NCBI RefSeq assembly: GCF_009818105.1
Contig: NZ_CP046564.1
Coordinates: 3,968,001 to 4,032,000, forward strand
DNA length: 64,000 nt
Direction: 5' to 3'
Origin: Bacillus sp. N1-1
GTDB lineage: Bacteria; Bacillota; Bacilli; Bacillales; Guptibacillaceae
The number at the start of each line of letters is the position of its first letter. The stretch's first letter is position 1. This document shows positions 51,119 to 59,977 of this stretch, one piece after another. Made by a program: the position numbers and the translations under genes. The notes beneath the pieces are model-generated. The model had not been told where the DNA came from. It worked only from the letters and a program-made list of their open reading frames with translations, and ran no database searches.

Positions 51119-52672
51119 ATGTCATGGCAAAAAGAAGTTGATGAATTACGAAAAAGAGAACAATTGGCGAAAGCATTAGGTGGAGAAGAGCGAATTGCAA
51201 AGCATCACTCACAAGGGAAATACACAGTCAGAGAACGCATTGATCGCTTATTAGATGCAGGTAGCTTTCATGAATTAGGGACTTTAGCTGGTAAAGCTAC
51301 ATACAAAGATGGGCAACTATCTGATTTTAGGCCTGGTAACTTCTTGTTTGGAACAGGTAGAATAAACGGTCAAAAGGTTGTTATCGGTGCAGACGACTTC
51401 ACTGTACGGGGGGGTGCTGCTGATGGAGCCATACTTGGAAAACAGGAGTATTCCGAAAAAATGGCGCATGAATTACAGCTTCCACTCATTCGACTTGTAG
51501 ATGGAACGGGCGGTGGAGGAAGCGTAAAGATGCTTGATGATACCGGTTATCCTTATGTGCCCGTAAATCCAGCCTGGGATTATGTTGTGAAAAATATGGC
51601 TACAATTCCGGTTGTCGCTGCTTGTCTTGGTTCTGTAGCGGGGTTAGGTGCAGCAAGAGTAGCTGCCTCGCACTTCTCAGTAATGGTAGAAGAAACGTCT
51701 CAGTTGTTTGTAGCTGGCCCACCAATTGTAAAGCCGGGACTTGGAGAAGATGTTACGAAAGAAGAACTTGGAGGTGTACAAGTTCATAAGTCAAGTGGGG
51801 CAATTGATAACATTGCTTCCTCTGAGGAAGATGCATTCCAACAGATTAAAAAATTCCTTAATTATCTTCCGCCAAATGTATGGAAATTACCTCCTGTTAA
51901 TGAAACGTTCGATGATGCAAATCGAAAAGAAGAAGCATTGTTATCTGTAATCCCAAGAAATCGAAAAAAACCTTATAAGATAAGAGAAATTCTCCCTATG
52001 GTATTTGATCATGACTCCATCTTTGAAATTGGTCGCTTCTTTGGAGGTGGAACAGTAACAGGGCTTGCTAGATTAAACGGTTATCCTGTTGGGTTTCTAG
52101 CCTCTGATCCATTTATTGGAGGTGGTGCCTTAACAGCAGAAAGCTGTGAAAAAATTGAACGCTTTGTCGATCTGTGCCAAACATTTCATCTACCAATCGT
52201 TAATCTAGTAGATCAACCTGGAATGTCGATTGGCCTTCACTCAGAAAAGAAAGGAACAATACGCAAAGGTGTTCGAGTCATTTCCGCCATTTATCAAACA
52301 AACGTCCCTATGATTGAAATTATTCTTAGAAGAGTCTTTGGTGTAGGCGGTGCAGGGATGACGAATGGGCATGGTCTAAACAAACGATATGCATGGCCTT
52401 CTGGTGACTGGGGTTCTCTGCCAATAGAAGGTGGGATACAAGTTGCGTACCGTCGCGAGCTTTCTGAAAGCAATAACCCAAAAGCCTTAATGGATAGCTT
52501 ACTAGAGAAAATGGAAAGCATGCGATCTCCTTTTCTCACAGCGGAAGCATTTGGAATAGAAGAAATTATTGACCCGCGTGACACACGTCCCCTGTTATGT
52601 GAGTGGGTAGAAGATGCGTACGAGTTATTACCACAACAGATTGGATACTCTTTTCACTCAATGAGGCCATAG
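51119..52672 (+). CDS. Acyl-CoA carboxylase, carboxyltransferase subunit
   Basis: A 517-residue carboxyltransferase of the PccB/MmdA type. N-terminal and C-terminal crotonase-like halves are present (RIDRLLDAGSFHELGTLAG, DGTGGGGSVKMLDDTG; VDQPGMSIGLHSEKKG, VFGVGGAGMTNG). It transfers carboxyl from biotin to an acyl-CoA, or the reverse. No biotin carboxylase or carrier gene is adjacent, so partners must be elsewhere. AAGGAGGGG ribosome site. First gene of a five-gene set with an acyl-CoA ligase and a sodium symporter. Confidence 0.9.
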   Translation: MSWQKEVDELRKREQLAKALGGEERIAKHHSQGKYTVRERIDRLLDAGSFHELGTLAGKATYKDGQLSDFRPGNFLFGTGRINGQKVVIGADDFTVRGGAADGAILGKQEYSEKMAHELQLPLIRLVDGTGGGGSVKMLDDTGYPYVPVNPAWDYVVKNMATIPVVAACLGSVAGLGAARVAASHFSVMVEETSQLFVAGPPIVKPGLGEDVTKEELGGVQVHKSSGAIDNIASSEEDAFQQIKKFLNYLPPNVWKLPPVNETFDDANRKEEALLSVIPRNRKKPYKIREILPMVFDHDSIFEIGRFFGGGTVTGLARLNGYPVGFLASDPFIGGGALTAESCEKIERFVDLCQTFHLPIVNLVDQPGMSIGLHSEKKGTIRKGVRVISAIYQTNVPMIEIILRRVFGVGGAGMTNGHGLNKRYAWPSGDWGSLPIEGGIQVAYRRELSESNNPKALMDSLLEKMESMRSPFLTAEAFGIEEIIDPRDTRPLLCEWVEDAYELLPQQIGYSFHSMRP

Positions 52673-52709
52673 TTATACACCGTTCAATAATATAGTTTGG
52701 GGTGAGAAT

Positions 52710-54443
52710 ATGATTAGAACAACAGATCACTTCTCAAGCACGCTTCATACTGATCAAGAAATCGTGACAAGGCAACTCGAACGCTGGGCAGACGAGATTG
52801 GTGACAACATGTATTTTTACTATGGAGAGAACGACAAAAGCTACTCATATAAAAAATTCAATGAAATGACTAACTCGATTGCACACTATTTGACTTCCTC
52901 TGGAATTAAAAAAGGTGATCGAATATCGGTTTTTCTAAAAAATCCGTTTGTTACAACACTTGCTATGTTTGGCATTTGGAAGGCTGGCGCCATATATTGC
53001 CCGATAAACTTCAACTATAAAGGAAAGCTTCTGACCTATCAGCTTAACGACACTGAGCCAGAACTCCTAATTACTGAAAAAAGAATGCTGCCTATTATCA
53101 ACGAAATTAATCAAAAAGTAACCATTCCTTCACTCATTGTTCATTCTCCAAAAAAGCAAGACCACGATTACAATAGCGAGGTTAGTGATTATTTATTTGA
53201 ATACCCTGCAAAAGAAATACCTTTCGATGACCTTCTTGAAGGTAATACAGAAAATGTCATGATTCCTGTTCATTACTCTGACACCGCGAATATCATTTAC
53301 ACTTCTGGAACCACAGGTCCTGCAAAAGGTGTCGTACAGTCCTATCGCTGGATGAATGCCTACACACATACCTTTAGACTCTTTAATAATCAACACGATA
53401 TTGTTTATAATGATTTGCCACTCTATCATGTTGGGGGTGCATTTGCGCTTGTAGCACGAGCAGCTTTCGTAGGTTGTAAGGTTGCCGTCTGGGATAAATT
53501 TAGTCCTAATGATTTTTGGAAGCGTATACATCTTTCCTCAGCTTCTAATGCAATCTTATTAGATGTCATGATTCCCTGGTTAATGAAGGCACATGAAAAA
53601 CCGGATGATTACAAAAACCCGTTAAACAAAGTCTACATGCAGCCTCTCCCAGATTATCATCATAAAGTTGCTAAACGTTTTGGGTTTGATTTCGTTTTTG
53701 CGGGCTATGGCCAAACCGAATCTGGCAATGGTTTTGTTTCAATAATTGAAGAATTGGGAGAAGGTAAAGGAACACCTCATAACCTTTACAAGGGTTATAC
53801 CCACAAGCAGATAAAAGAAATTGCAAATGACGTAAAGATTACAATAAGACAAGGTTCAACAAAACTTAGAAAAGGACATATGGGTGCCTCCTCCCCTTTT
53901 ATTCAAGCAGCTATTCTGAATGAGAATGATAAAGAGTGCGCCGCTGGAGAAGTTGGTGAACTTGCTTTTAGAGCTAAATATCCTTCTCTTATCCTGAATG
54001 AGTATTTTAATAAACCCGATGCTACTAAAAAAGCATTTCAAAATGGATGGTTCCACACTGGGGATGCTGCCTATAAAGATGATGAGAGTGATTATTATTT
54101 TGTTGACCGTCTTGGCGATGTGATTAGACACCGTGGTGAAAATATATCTTCCTATCAGATCGAAGATGCCATTAACAGTCATAAGTCTGTCCAAGTATCT
54201 GCCGTCTTCCCTATTCCCGCACTAGAAGGTGATGAGGATGATATCGCCGCCTATATCGTGTTAAAAGCAGATGAAATTGAAACAACTGAATCAATTATTG
54301 AATTCCTTAATAGGGAAATACCAAAGTTTATGCTACCAAATCATGTTCGTTTTATAGAAGACCTCCCACGAACACCCACGAATAAAATTGAAAAATTCAA
54401 ATTGAAAAAATTACTTTTTGAGGAGCTTTCTTGTGATTCGTAG
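52710..54443 (+). CDS. AMP-dependent acyl-CoA synthetase/ligase
   Basis: A 577-residue adenylate-forming ligase. P-loop IIYTSGTTGPAKGVV near residues 197-211, GYGQTES near 333, WFHTGDAAYKDD near 448, RLGDVIRHRGENISSYQIE hinge and the catalytic Lys in PRTPTNKIEKF. The overall pattern is nearest to CaiC-like (crotonobetaine/carnitine) or medium-chain ligases. It activates an organic acid for the carboxyltransferase encoded just upstream. Not membrane-bound. Confidence 0.88.
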   Translation: MIRTTDHFSSTLHTDQEIVTRQLERWADEIGDNMYFYYGENDKSYSYKKFNEMTNSIAHYLTSSGIKKGDRISVFLKNPFVTTLAMFGIWKAGAIYCPINFNYKGKLLTYQLNDTEPELLITEKRMLPIINEINQKVTIPSLIVHSPKKQDHDYNSEVSDYLFEYPAKEIPFDDLLEGNTENVMIPVHYSDTANIIYTSGTTGPAKGVVQSYRWMNAYTHTFRLFNNQHDIVYNDLPLYHVGGAFALVARAAFVGCKVAVWDKFSPNDFWKRIHLSSASNAILLDVMIPWLMKAHEKPDDYKNPLNKVYMQPLPDYHHKVAKRFGFDFVFAGYGQTESGNGFVSIIEELGEGKGTPHNLYKGYTHKQIKEIANDVKITIRQGSTKLRKGHMGASSPFIQAAILNENDKECAAGEVGELAFRAKYPSLILNEYFNKPDATKKAFQNGWFHTGDAAYKDDESDYYFVDRLGDVIRHRGENISSYQIEDAINSHKSVQVSAVFPIPALEGDEDDIAAYIVLKADEIETTESIIEFLNREIPKFMLPNHVRFIEDLPRTPTNKIEKFKLKKLLFEELSCDS

Positions 54444-54514
54444 CAGGCAAAATGGTTCTGTTCTAAACCGCGTTTATTATTTTGAAATTGATAAAAACAA
54501 AGGAGGATATTTGA

Positions 54515-54961
54515 TTGTTATCCCTACTTTATCAAAAATGGGAAGCCTATGCTTCCCTTCCTCAGAGCAAAGCGGAATCTATTGTGAAAGAGATTCTAGA
54601 ACAAGAAAAGACTGTATACCAAAGGACTAAAAAACCTCCTATTTATATGTATGATGCTGAAAAAGAACAGGTTATTTTTAAAACAGATGAGCTGGAAATT
54701 GCCTTGATTTATGTATCTGCAGATCCTCTTACCCGTATGTTCTCAACCATTATAGGAACAAAAAACCATTTTGATGGAATCACTTACTTATCAATCAATT
54801 ATGAACAAAGCGGCCAACTGGCTCTCAAGACTTTTTTAAATCAATTTAACAGGAGAATTTCGCATGAACCCTGGAAAATCACTACCTACCCACGTTTTCA
54901 GTTTGCTTTCCTTTTACAACATATTAATAAAAGAAAATGGTTGAAAGCCATGTGTTCTTAA
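54515..54961 (+). CDS. Uncharacterised 148-residue protein
   Basis: I do not recognise the family. TTG 54515 is the likely start (AGGAGG 8 nt upstream). It is soluble and slightly basic, with an N-terminal helix (LYQKWEAYASLPQSKAESIVKEILEQEK), a central beta-type region and no obvious catalytic motif. Located inside the acid uptake/activation operon, 72 nt after the ligase, so a role linked to CoA ligation or regulation is possible but only by context. Confidence 0.6.
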   Translation: MLSLLYQKWEAYASLPQSKAESIVKEILEQEKTVYQRTKKPPIYMYDAEKEQVIFKTDELEIALIYVSADPLTRMFSTIIGTKNHFDGITYLSINYEQSGQLALKTFLNQFNRRISHEPWKITTYPRFQFAFLLQHINKRKWLKAMCS

Positions 54962-54983
54962 TTAACCAAAAGGAGGAATTCCT

Positions 54984-55226
54984 ATGTCTAATCAATGGTT
55001 TCATTTACCTCGTCGGGATGGCTTGTTTTTACTTGGATTGGTGCTATATACCGTTATTTTCTTCTTACCATGGAGTTATGAAATTAAAATTCTAAATGTA
55101 ACACTGCTTGCCTGGGGTGCGTATTTATTACACATTCTTGCACCTGCTACAGCAATTTGGTTAATCCTTACATCAAGAAGTCAATCGGTTAAAATTAATC
55201 AGTCGAAAAGCTTAAATAACGATTAA
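54984..55226 (+). CDS. Small membrane subunit next to sodium symporter
   Basis: An 80-residue protein with two hydrophobic segments (about 12-30 and 36-62), a charged N-terminus (LPRRDG) and a basic tail. Its size, RDG start and position 18 nt before an SSS symporter fit the small DUF3311/YhdT-like partners of such transporters. Ribosome site AGGAGG. Confidence 0.75.
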   Translation: MSNQWFHLPRRDGLFLLGLVLYTVIFFLPWSYEIKILNVTLLAWGAYLLHILAPATAIWLILTSRSQSVKINQSKSLNND

Positions 55227-55244
55227 GGAAAGGGGGGAAATAAA

Positions 55245-56699
55245 ATGAAAACTGTTGAACTCTCAATAATGATACTTTACCTGGTCTTCCTAGTAGTATT
55301 AGGATTAATTACACAGAAACGAATTCAAACAGGCTCAGGAATAGACGACTATTATGTGGCAGGGCGAAAAATTGGTACAGGGGTGAATTCATTAGCCATG
55401 ATGGCTGCGCTAGGGAGCGGTGGTTCATTCATGGCAGGTCCAGGAACAATCTGGAGCCTCGGCTTTCCTTTCCTGGCATGGATGACAGTGGGTTCCATCG
55501 TGGGTTTCTCTGTCGCTAGTGTACTCGTTGCAAAACCCCTACGCAATTCAAGAAAATTTACTGTTTCAGAATTTCTGGTTGAGCGTTACGGAGGGAGTTT
55601 CTTTAAAATAGCCATTCCTATTGTCATTATTATTGGATCAGCTATGTACTTAATGTCACAAATGACCGCAGGGGGACTCATTGCTTCTTACGTAACTGGC
55701 CTTTCCTATGAATGGGGACTAGTGATTATTGTACTAGTATTTATCTTCTACGTATCTTTAGGTGGAATGTTAGCCGTAACCTGGACAAATATTCTTCAGG
55801 GCGCTTTGATGATTTTTCTGATTGGTTCTATAGTAGTTGGTGGAATACTTAACCTGCCTATTGGTTGGGCAGATTTCTTTTTAGCTACTACAGAGGTTAA
55901 TCCCGGTATTGGAGTAGCAGGTGCTACCCTTCCAATAACCGCATACATTGGAGCATTTTTAACTTGGGCAACGGCTATTTGCGTAACCCCTCACTTAGTC
56001 ATGAGAATATTTACTGCCTCGGATGCTCGATCTGCAAAACTTTCATTAAATATTAGTATGCTAGTATACGGACTACTAATGCTTGGCGCAGTTTTCATTA
56101 TCGTTCCATTTATACCGACTTTGGGCGCATCTGTTCTTGGAGATCAGCCTTCTGATATGTGGATGCTTCTTGTAGCTGACCAGTTTTTCGGGCCAATATT
56201 CATGGGCATTATTACTGCAGGAATATTGGCAGCAGTCATGTCTTCAACCGACGCTCTTTTGCTAGCCGTGAGCAGTGCCTTTGCTTATGATTTGTACAAA
56301 GGCGTTTTCAAGCCCGATGCAAGCCGAAAACAAATCCTAAAAATATCCATGCTATTTACATGGGTAGTGGGGATTGCAGTCATGCTCCTCAGCTTGAATC
56401 CCCCATCATTTCTTATTGTACTTTATACAGCTGCTGTAGGCTTTATGGTTGCATCGATGTTTGCCCCTCTTATATTAGGTATCTGGTGGAAGCGTTCCAC
56501 AAAAACAGGGGCCATTGCAGGGTTGTTAACTGGTGCAATTAGTTTTCTATTCTTATTCTTCTTTCTTGAAATGCCTTATAACTCTGAAATTCTTCTTTCT
56601 CTCCCTTTGTCCTTAACAGCCACCATGATCGTTTCTTATTTAACGAAACATTCTTCATCAGACGTGATTACAAAAATGGAAAGTTACCATCTAGATTAA
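55245..56699 (+). CDS. Sodium:solute symporter (SSS family)
   Basis: A 484-residue transporter with about 13 helices. SSS signatures: DDYYVAGRKIGTGVNSLAMMAALGSGGSF near residues 28-57 and the helix-8 region AAVMSSTDALLLAVSSAFAYDLY with the sodium-binding Ser-Thr pair near 330. Probable importer of a monocarboxylate or amino acid; with the ligase it would supply substrate to the carboxyltransferase. Ribosome site AAGGGGGG. Confidence 0.9.
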   Translation: MKTVELSIMILYLVFLVVLGLITQKRIQTGSGIDDYYVAGRKIGTGVNSLAMMAALGSGGSFMAGPGTIWSLGFPFLAWMTVGSIVGFSVASVLVAKPLRNSRKFTVSEFLVERYGGSFFKIAIPIVIIIGSAMYLMSQMTAGGLIASYVTGLSYEWGLVIIVLVFIFYVSLGGMLAVTWTNILQGALMIFLIGSIVVGGILNLPIGWADFFLATTEVNPGIGVAGATLPITAYIGAFLTWATAICVTPHLVMRIFTASDARSAKLSLNISMLVYGLLMLGAVFIIVPFIPTLGASVLGDQPSDMWMLLVADQFFGPIFMGIITAGILAAVMSSTDALLLAVSSAFAYDLYKGVFKPDASRKQILKISMLFTWVVGIAVMLLSLNPPSFLIVLYTAAVGFMVASMFAPLILGIWWKRSTKTGAIAGLLTGAISFLFLFFFLEMPYNSEILLSLPLSLTATMIVSYLTKHSSSDVITKMESYHLD

Positions 56700-56712
56700 G
56701 GTAACTCTCCAT
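56676..56712 (+). terminator. Hairpin overlapping SSS stop codon
   Basis: ATGGA-AGTTACC and GGTAACT-TCCAT pair with one opposed mismatch; the loop holds the stop codon. T-run is weak. Confidence 0.5.
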
Positions 56713-56736
56713 TGTATTCAACCAAATTCATTATCA

Positions 56737-56799
56737 TAAAAAAACGAGAAAGTCAGGTGAACCTATCATTAAATAGATAGTTCACCTGGTTTTCTTTTT
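56737..56799. terminator. Bidirectional hairpin with CAGGTGAAC arms
   Basis: CAGGTGAACTAT-like arms (TCAGGTGAACCTATC / GATAGTTCACCTGGT) with A-run on the left and T-run on the right; serves both the SSS operon and the RAYT gene. Confidence 0.75.
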
Positions 56800-56812
56800 A
56801 GCGGGAATCAGC

Positions 56813-56831
56813 GGGACGGTTCTCATGATTC
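56813..56831 (+). repeat. REP at 3' end of RAYT gene
   Basis: GGGACGGTTCTCATGATTC. Its last two bases overlap the reverse complement of the RAYT stop codon (56830-56832). Confidence 0.75.
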
Positions 56832-57606
56832 ACGCTCTAAAAATCAAAGTCTGCGAGACACCCAATATCCTCGCCATCTGCCGTTGCGATAACCCCTTTA
56901 TTCGTTTTAGCTTTCTTATAACTGGGTCTCTTTTCTCTTTAGGTAAACTTTTTACCTGTGCGAGTTCCACTTCACCTATGCTCCTCTTAATCAAAACTCT
57001 CGCTTCGTCATCGGTCAATCTCCTTTTTTCATCGTCGCCCTCTCCTAAACAGTGCTCTTCAGTGATAGATTCATTAAACTCTCTAAAGTGTTCAATAGCT
57101 AAGTGACGATCTTGACCAAATAGGTTAAGGACAAAATCACAATCTAACCAGCTCGTTTCTGAACACCCCCGATAATAATGCGCACAGCTACTCCATGGCC
57201 AATCATTTACACCTTTAATCATCCTAGCTTTAAGTGGATTTTGATGAATGTACCGAACCACTGTAAGAAGGTATTTTACCGTCTCAACATTTTCACTTTT
57301 AAAACGATCTTCAAAGAGATGTCCGGTTGTATGATATTTAAAATGATAGTATTGGACGAAACTTATCGCGAGTCGTTTTAATGTGAGAGAGATTTCTTCA
57401 TTTCCTTCCTTTAAAAGAAGATGAATATGATTGTTCATGAGGCACCAGGCATAGCTTTTCATCTCGTACAGAAGGGCGTACTTCTCCAAAGTTTCAAGAA
57501 AGCGAATTCGGTCATCGTCATCATGAAAAATTTCCTGGCGATTGGCTCCTCTAAAAATGACATGATAGATGGATGTTTTGCTTTTTTGTCTTGCTTGACG
57601 TGGCAT
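56830..57606 (-). CDS. REP-associated tyrosine transposase (RAYT)
   Basis: A 258-residue Y1/HUH transposase (TnpA_REP, IS200-like). ATG 57606 with GGGAGGG upstream. The HUH motif is in CLMNNHIHLLLKEG (near 58-71), the catalytic Tyr in SFVQYYHFKYHTTGHLFEDRFKS (near 95), and conserved YIHQNPLKARM and WPWSS follow. The C-terminal part carries an extra helix-turn-helix (IKGLSQRQMARILGVSQTLI). RAYTs bind and mobilise REP palindromes; copies of a probable cognate REP lie at both sides (56813-56831 and inverted 58252-58270). Confidence 0.92.
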   Translation of the reverse strand: MPRQARQKSKTSIYHVIFRGANRQEIFHDDDDRIRFLETLEKYALLYEMKSYAWCLMNNHIHLLLKEGNEEISLTLKRLAISFVQYYHFKYHTTGHLFEDRFKSENVETVKYLLTVVRYIHQNPLKARMIKGVNDWPWSSCAHYYRGCSETSWLDCDFVLNLFGQDRHLAIEHFREFNESITEEHCLGEGDDEKRRLTDDEARVLIKRSIGEVELAQVKSLPKEKRDPVIRKLKRIKGLSQRQMARILGVSQTLIFRA

Positions 57607-58166
57607 GATCACCCTCCCTATTCTTTGTCCAGATACGGGATTTTAAATCATTTTCATAGCATTCCAATAACGGAAACGATTGAATCAGAGTTATGTGGTG
57701 GATGAAATGGTGGGTTAATACAAGAAGCAGCGGGGCGAAAGCTAGTAGATAAATCGGGTAGAGACGGGAGCATAATTTCTATGAAGGGAACTGAAAGATT
57801 TAAAATGCGTTAGGTCGTGGCTGGTTCTTTTAGAAAACGTTGTCAGTGCGAGGGGCGAATAGGAAGTAAAGGAACTTGGATTTGAGTTATCAAGAAGGAA
57901 AAATTCAAATTTCCGGAGATGAAAATAATTGATCCATAAGTCACAATCATCTACTGATTTTTCCGTTCATTTATTTATTATTCTTCTTTCTAGTATAATT
58001 TCCTTTATCCGTAATATAAATTTTACTGTTCTCTCACGTCCTCCCCTCAACAGAAGACAAATTCATCGCTAATTAATATTTAATCAAACGTTTGTTTAAC
58101 CTATCAATTGCTTTAATTTAATAGTTAATATAGACTGCGTGGCTGCAGATTCTTTTACTATAAAAG
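57607..58166. other. Gene-free region upstream of RAYT
   Basis: About 560 bp. The 20-bp palindrome TTAATCAAACGTTTGTTTAA lies at 58080-58099 (third copy). I see no gene or RNA otherwise. Confidence 0.5.
58080..58099 (+). repeat. 20-bp palindromic repeat, copy 3
   Basis: Identical to the sequences at 38030-38049 and, inverted, 6793-6812. Confidence 0.7.
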
Positions 58167-58213
58167 AAAAAACAGGTGAGCGACTCGTTAAGACGAATAG
58201 CTCACCGTTTTTC
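58167..58213 (-). terminator. Terminator-like hairpin with CAGGTGAGC arms
   Basis: AAAACAGGTGAGC and GCTCACCGTTTTT pair, with poly-A and poly-T flanks. Lies after the MetE-like gene on the minus strand. Confidence 0.7.
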
Positions 58214-58251
58214 CTTTGATTCTTATTTCTGATCATTAACTTTAACTTAGC

Positions 58252-58270
58252 GAATCACGAGAACCGTCCC
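58252..58270 (-). repeat. Inverted REP copy downstream of MetE-like gene
   Basis: GAATCACGAGAACCGTCCC, the inverted form of the REP at 56813. The two would enclose the RAYT gene in a 1,458-bp segment. Confidence 0.75.
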
Positions 58271-58305
58271 AACGATGCCCCGCGATGCCCGCGATGCGCG
58301 AGCGA

Positions 58306-59421
58306 TTACTGCCAAACCTCGCGCGAAATCTCCAACACGTGCTGTACCTTTTCCCATTGTTCCTCTTCTGTTAGTAAGTTTCCTTCCTCTGTAGAAGCAA
58401 AGCCACATTGCGGACTTAAACAGAGCTGCTTTAAAGGTACATAGTCTGAAGCTTCTGCAATTCGGGCTTTAACTCTTTCTGCGTCTTCTAATTCACCGGA
58501 TTTTGAAGTGATCAAACCTAGAACAATCGATAGGTCTGAACGATTAACATGACGAAGGGGTTCAAATCCACCAGAACGCTCATCATCAAATTCAAGGAAA
58601 AGTCCGTCTACGTTTAACTCACCGAAAATTGTTTCTGAAATTTTTTCATAACTGCCGGAGGTCATAAAGGTCGATTTAAAATTCCCACGACAAATGTGCA
58701 TAGTAAGAAGAAGGTCGTCTGGTCTTTTTGCTATTGATTCATTGACGGCCTTGGCACATAACTTTGCCATTTTTTCTGAGTCCTTACCTTTCGCTTCAAT
58801 TGATGCTCTTCCTTCTTCAGAAAAGAATGTTGCCCACGAGGTATCATCAATTTGCAGGTAACGACATCCTTCATCATATAGTGCTTGGATGACCTCCTGG
58901 TAAGCCACAACCAGGTCTTCAATCAATGCTTCATCACTTTCATAGACGCCATCCTCGATTCCCGCTCTGAAGAAAAGCATATTCGGACTCGGGATCGTGA
59001 ACTTAGCCACAGTATCTCCTGCCACCTTCTTAAGGAACTTAAAATGCTCGATCATATAATGATCCTTGCATTCAACTTTACCTGTTACTTTAATCCCACG
59101 GGCCTTCGTCTCAACCCCTTCGAATTGAAGACCTTTATCGGTTTGAAAACCTTCAACGCCCTTCAATCCTTCTAGGAAGTCAAAATGCCACCAGCTTCTT
59201 CTAAAATCTCCGTCCGTCACTGCTTCAAGCCCAACCGCTTTCTGCTTTTCGACTAACTTTACGATTTCTTCGTCTTCCACCTGTCGCAATTCCTGCTCCG
59301 AAATTTCCCCTTTTGCTTTTTGTAAGCGTGCCTGCTTCAAACGTTCAGGTCGCAAAAAGCTCCCAACATGATCTCCTTTAAACGGCGCTCTTACGGCTCT
59401 TTCTTCAACTATTTTCGTCAA
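58306..59421 (-). CDS. MetE C-terminal-like methyltransferase (YxjG family)
   Basis: A 371-residue cobalamin-independent methionine synthase-like protein (only the C-terminal barrel of MetE). Start signature FKGDHVGSFLRPERLK, EAVTDGDFRRSWWHFDF, YLQIDDTSWATF and zinc-site elements MHICRGNFKSTF, LSPQCGFASTEEGN are visible. B. subtilis YxjG/YxjH are the counterparts, which act in methionine recycling. TTG start. A SAM riboswitch and terminator precede it, so it is off when SAM is plentiful. Confidence 0.92.
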   Translation of the reverse strand: MTKIVEERAVRAPFKGDHVGSFLRPERLKQARLQKAKGEISEQELRQVEDEEIVKLVEKQKAVGLEAVTDGDFRRSWWHFDFLEGLKGVEGFQTDKGLQFEGVETKARGIKVTGKVECKDHYMIEHFKFLKKVAGDTVAKFTIPSPNMLFFRAGIEDGVYESDEALIEDLVVAYQEVIQALYDEGCRYLQIDDTSWATFFSEEGRASIEAKGKDSEKMAKLCAKAVNESIAKRPDDLLLTMHICRGNFKSTFMTSGSYEKISETIFGELNVDGLFLEFDDERSGGFEPLRHVNRSDLSIVLGLITSKSGELEDAERVKARIAEASDYVPLKQLCLSPQCGFASTEEGNLLTEEEQWEKVQHVLEISREVWQ

Positions 59422-59475
59422 TGTAATCCCTTCTTCCTGTAAAGTTTCATTGTGTTTTACTATGTAGTGATCAAC

Positions 59476-59520
59476 TACACAAATAACCCTCTTCTAAATA
59501 AGAAGAGGGTTATTTGTGTA
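59476..59520 (-). terminator. SAM riboswitch expression-platform terminator
   Basis: CACAAATAACCCTCTTCT and its complement form an 18-bp stem. It lies between the SAM aptamer and the MetE-like gene. Confidence 0.85.
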
Positions 59521-59532
59521 TGACAAACGTCT

Positions 59533-59636
59533 CTTCTTATCTTCAAGTCAATGCTTCTGGAATTAGCACAGTACTTTAAAAGTCTGCTGCTAAGGTTTCA
59601 TCGGGCCAGTCCCTCCACCTTTCTTGATAAGAAAGT
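59533..59636 (-). promoter_or_regulatory. SAM-I (S-box) riboswitch aptamer
   Basis: Read on the minus strand: CTTATCAAGAAAGGTGGAGG, then GACTGGCCCGATGAAACC, CTTAGCAGCAGACTT, GTGCTAATTCC and the closing GAAGATAAGAAG that pairs with the start. These are the conserved blocks of the S-box. Gene and terminator context agree. Confidence 0.95.
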
Positions 59637-59713
59637 CATCTATTAAATTGTTTTGTTAGTTTATTAGTATACATGAGTCGCCTAAGGCAAGCAACGGGGG
59701 AATCGGAATCGCG

Positions 59714-59732
59714 GGGACGGTTCTCCTGATTC
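59714..59732 (+). repeat. REP copy
   Basis: GGGACGGTTCTCCTGATTC, followed by an ACAGGTGAGC half hairpin. Confidence 0.7.
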
Positions 59733-59788
59733 CCTTGCTATAAAATAAAGAACAGACAGGTGAGCTACGCATCAAAATTGAAGACTAT

Positions 59789-59940
59789 GGAACAGGTACC
59801 TGTCCCGGCAAATATTTAATAAAACAACACTGCAGACATAATTTGATCATAAATTTTCTACAATTACAGAAGCATTTCTATATCGTTTCTATACTAATAC
59901 CACAATTCCCTCTGGGACGTCGAACCTGTCCCTTTGTCCC
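59789..59940. repeat. Second repeat family, copy 4
   Basis: Starts GGAACAGGTACCTGTCCC, ends AACCTGTCCCTTTGTCCC; full-length parallel to 47593-47730. Confidence 0.65.
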
Positions 59941-59977
59941 TCACCAACACAACCGAGGTGTCCAAATTAGAATCATC

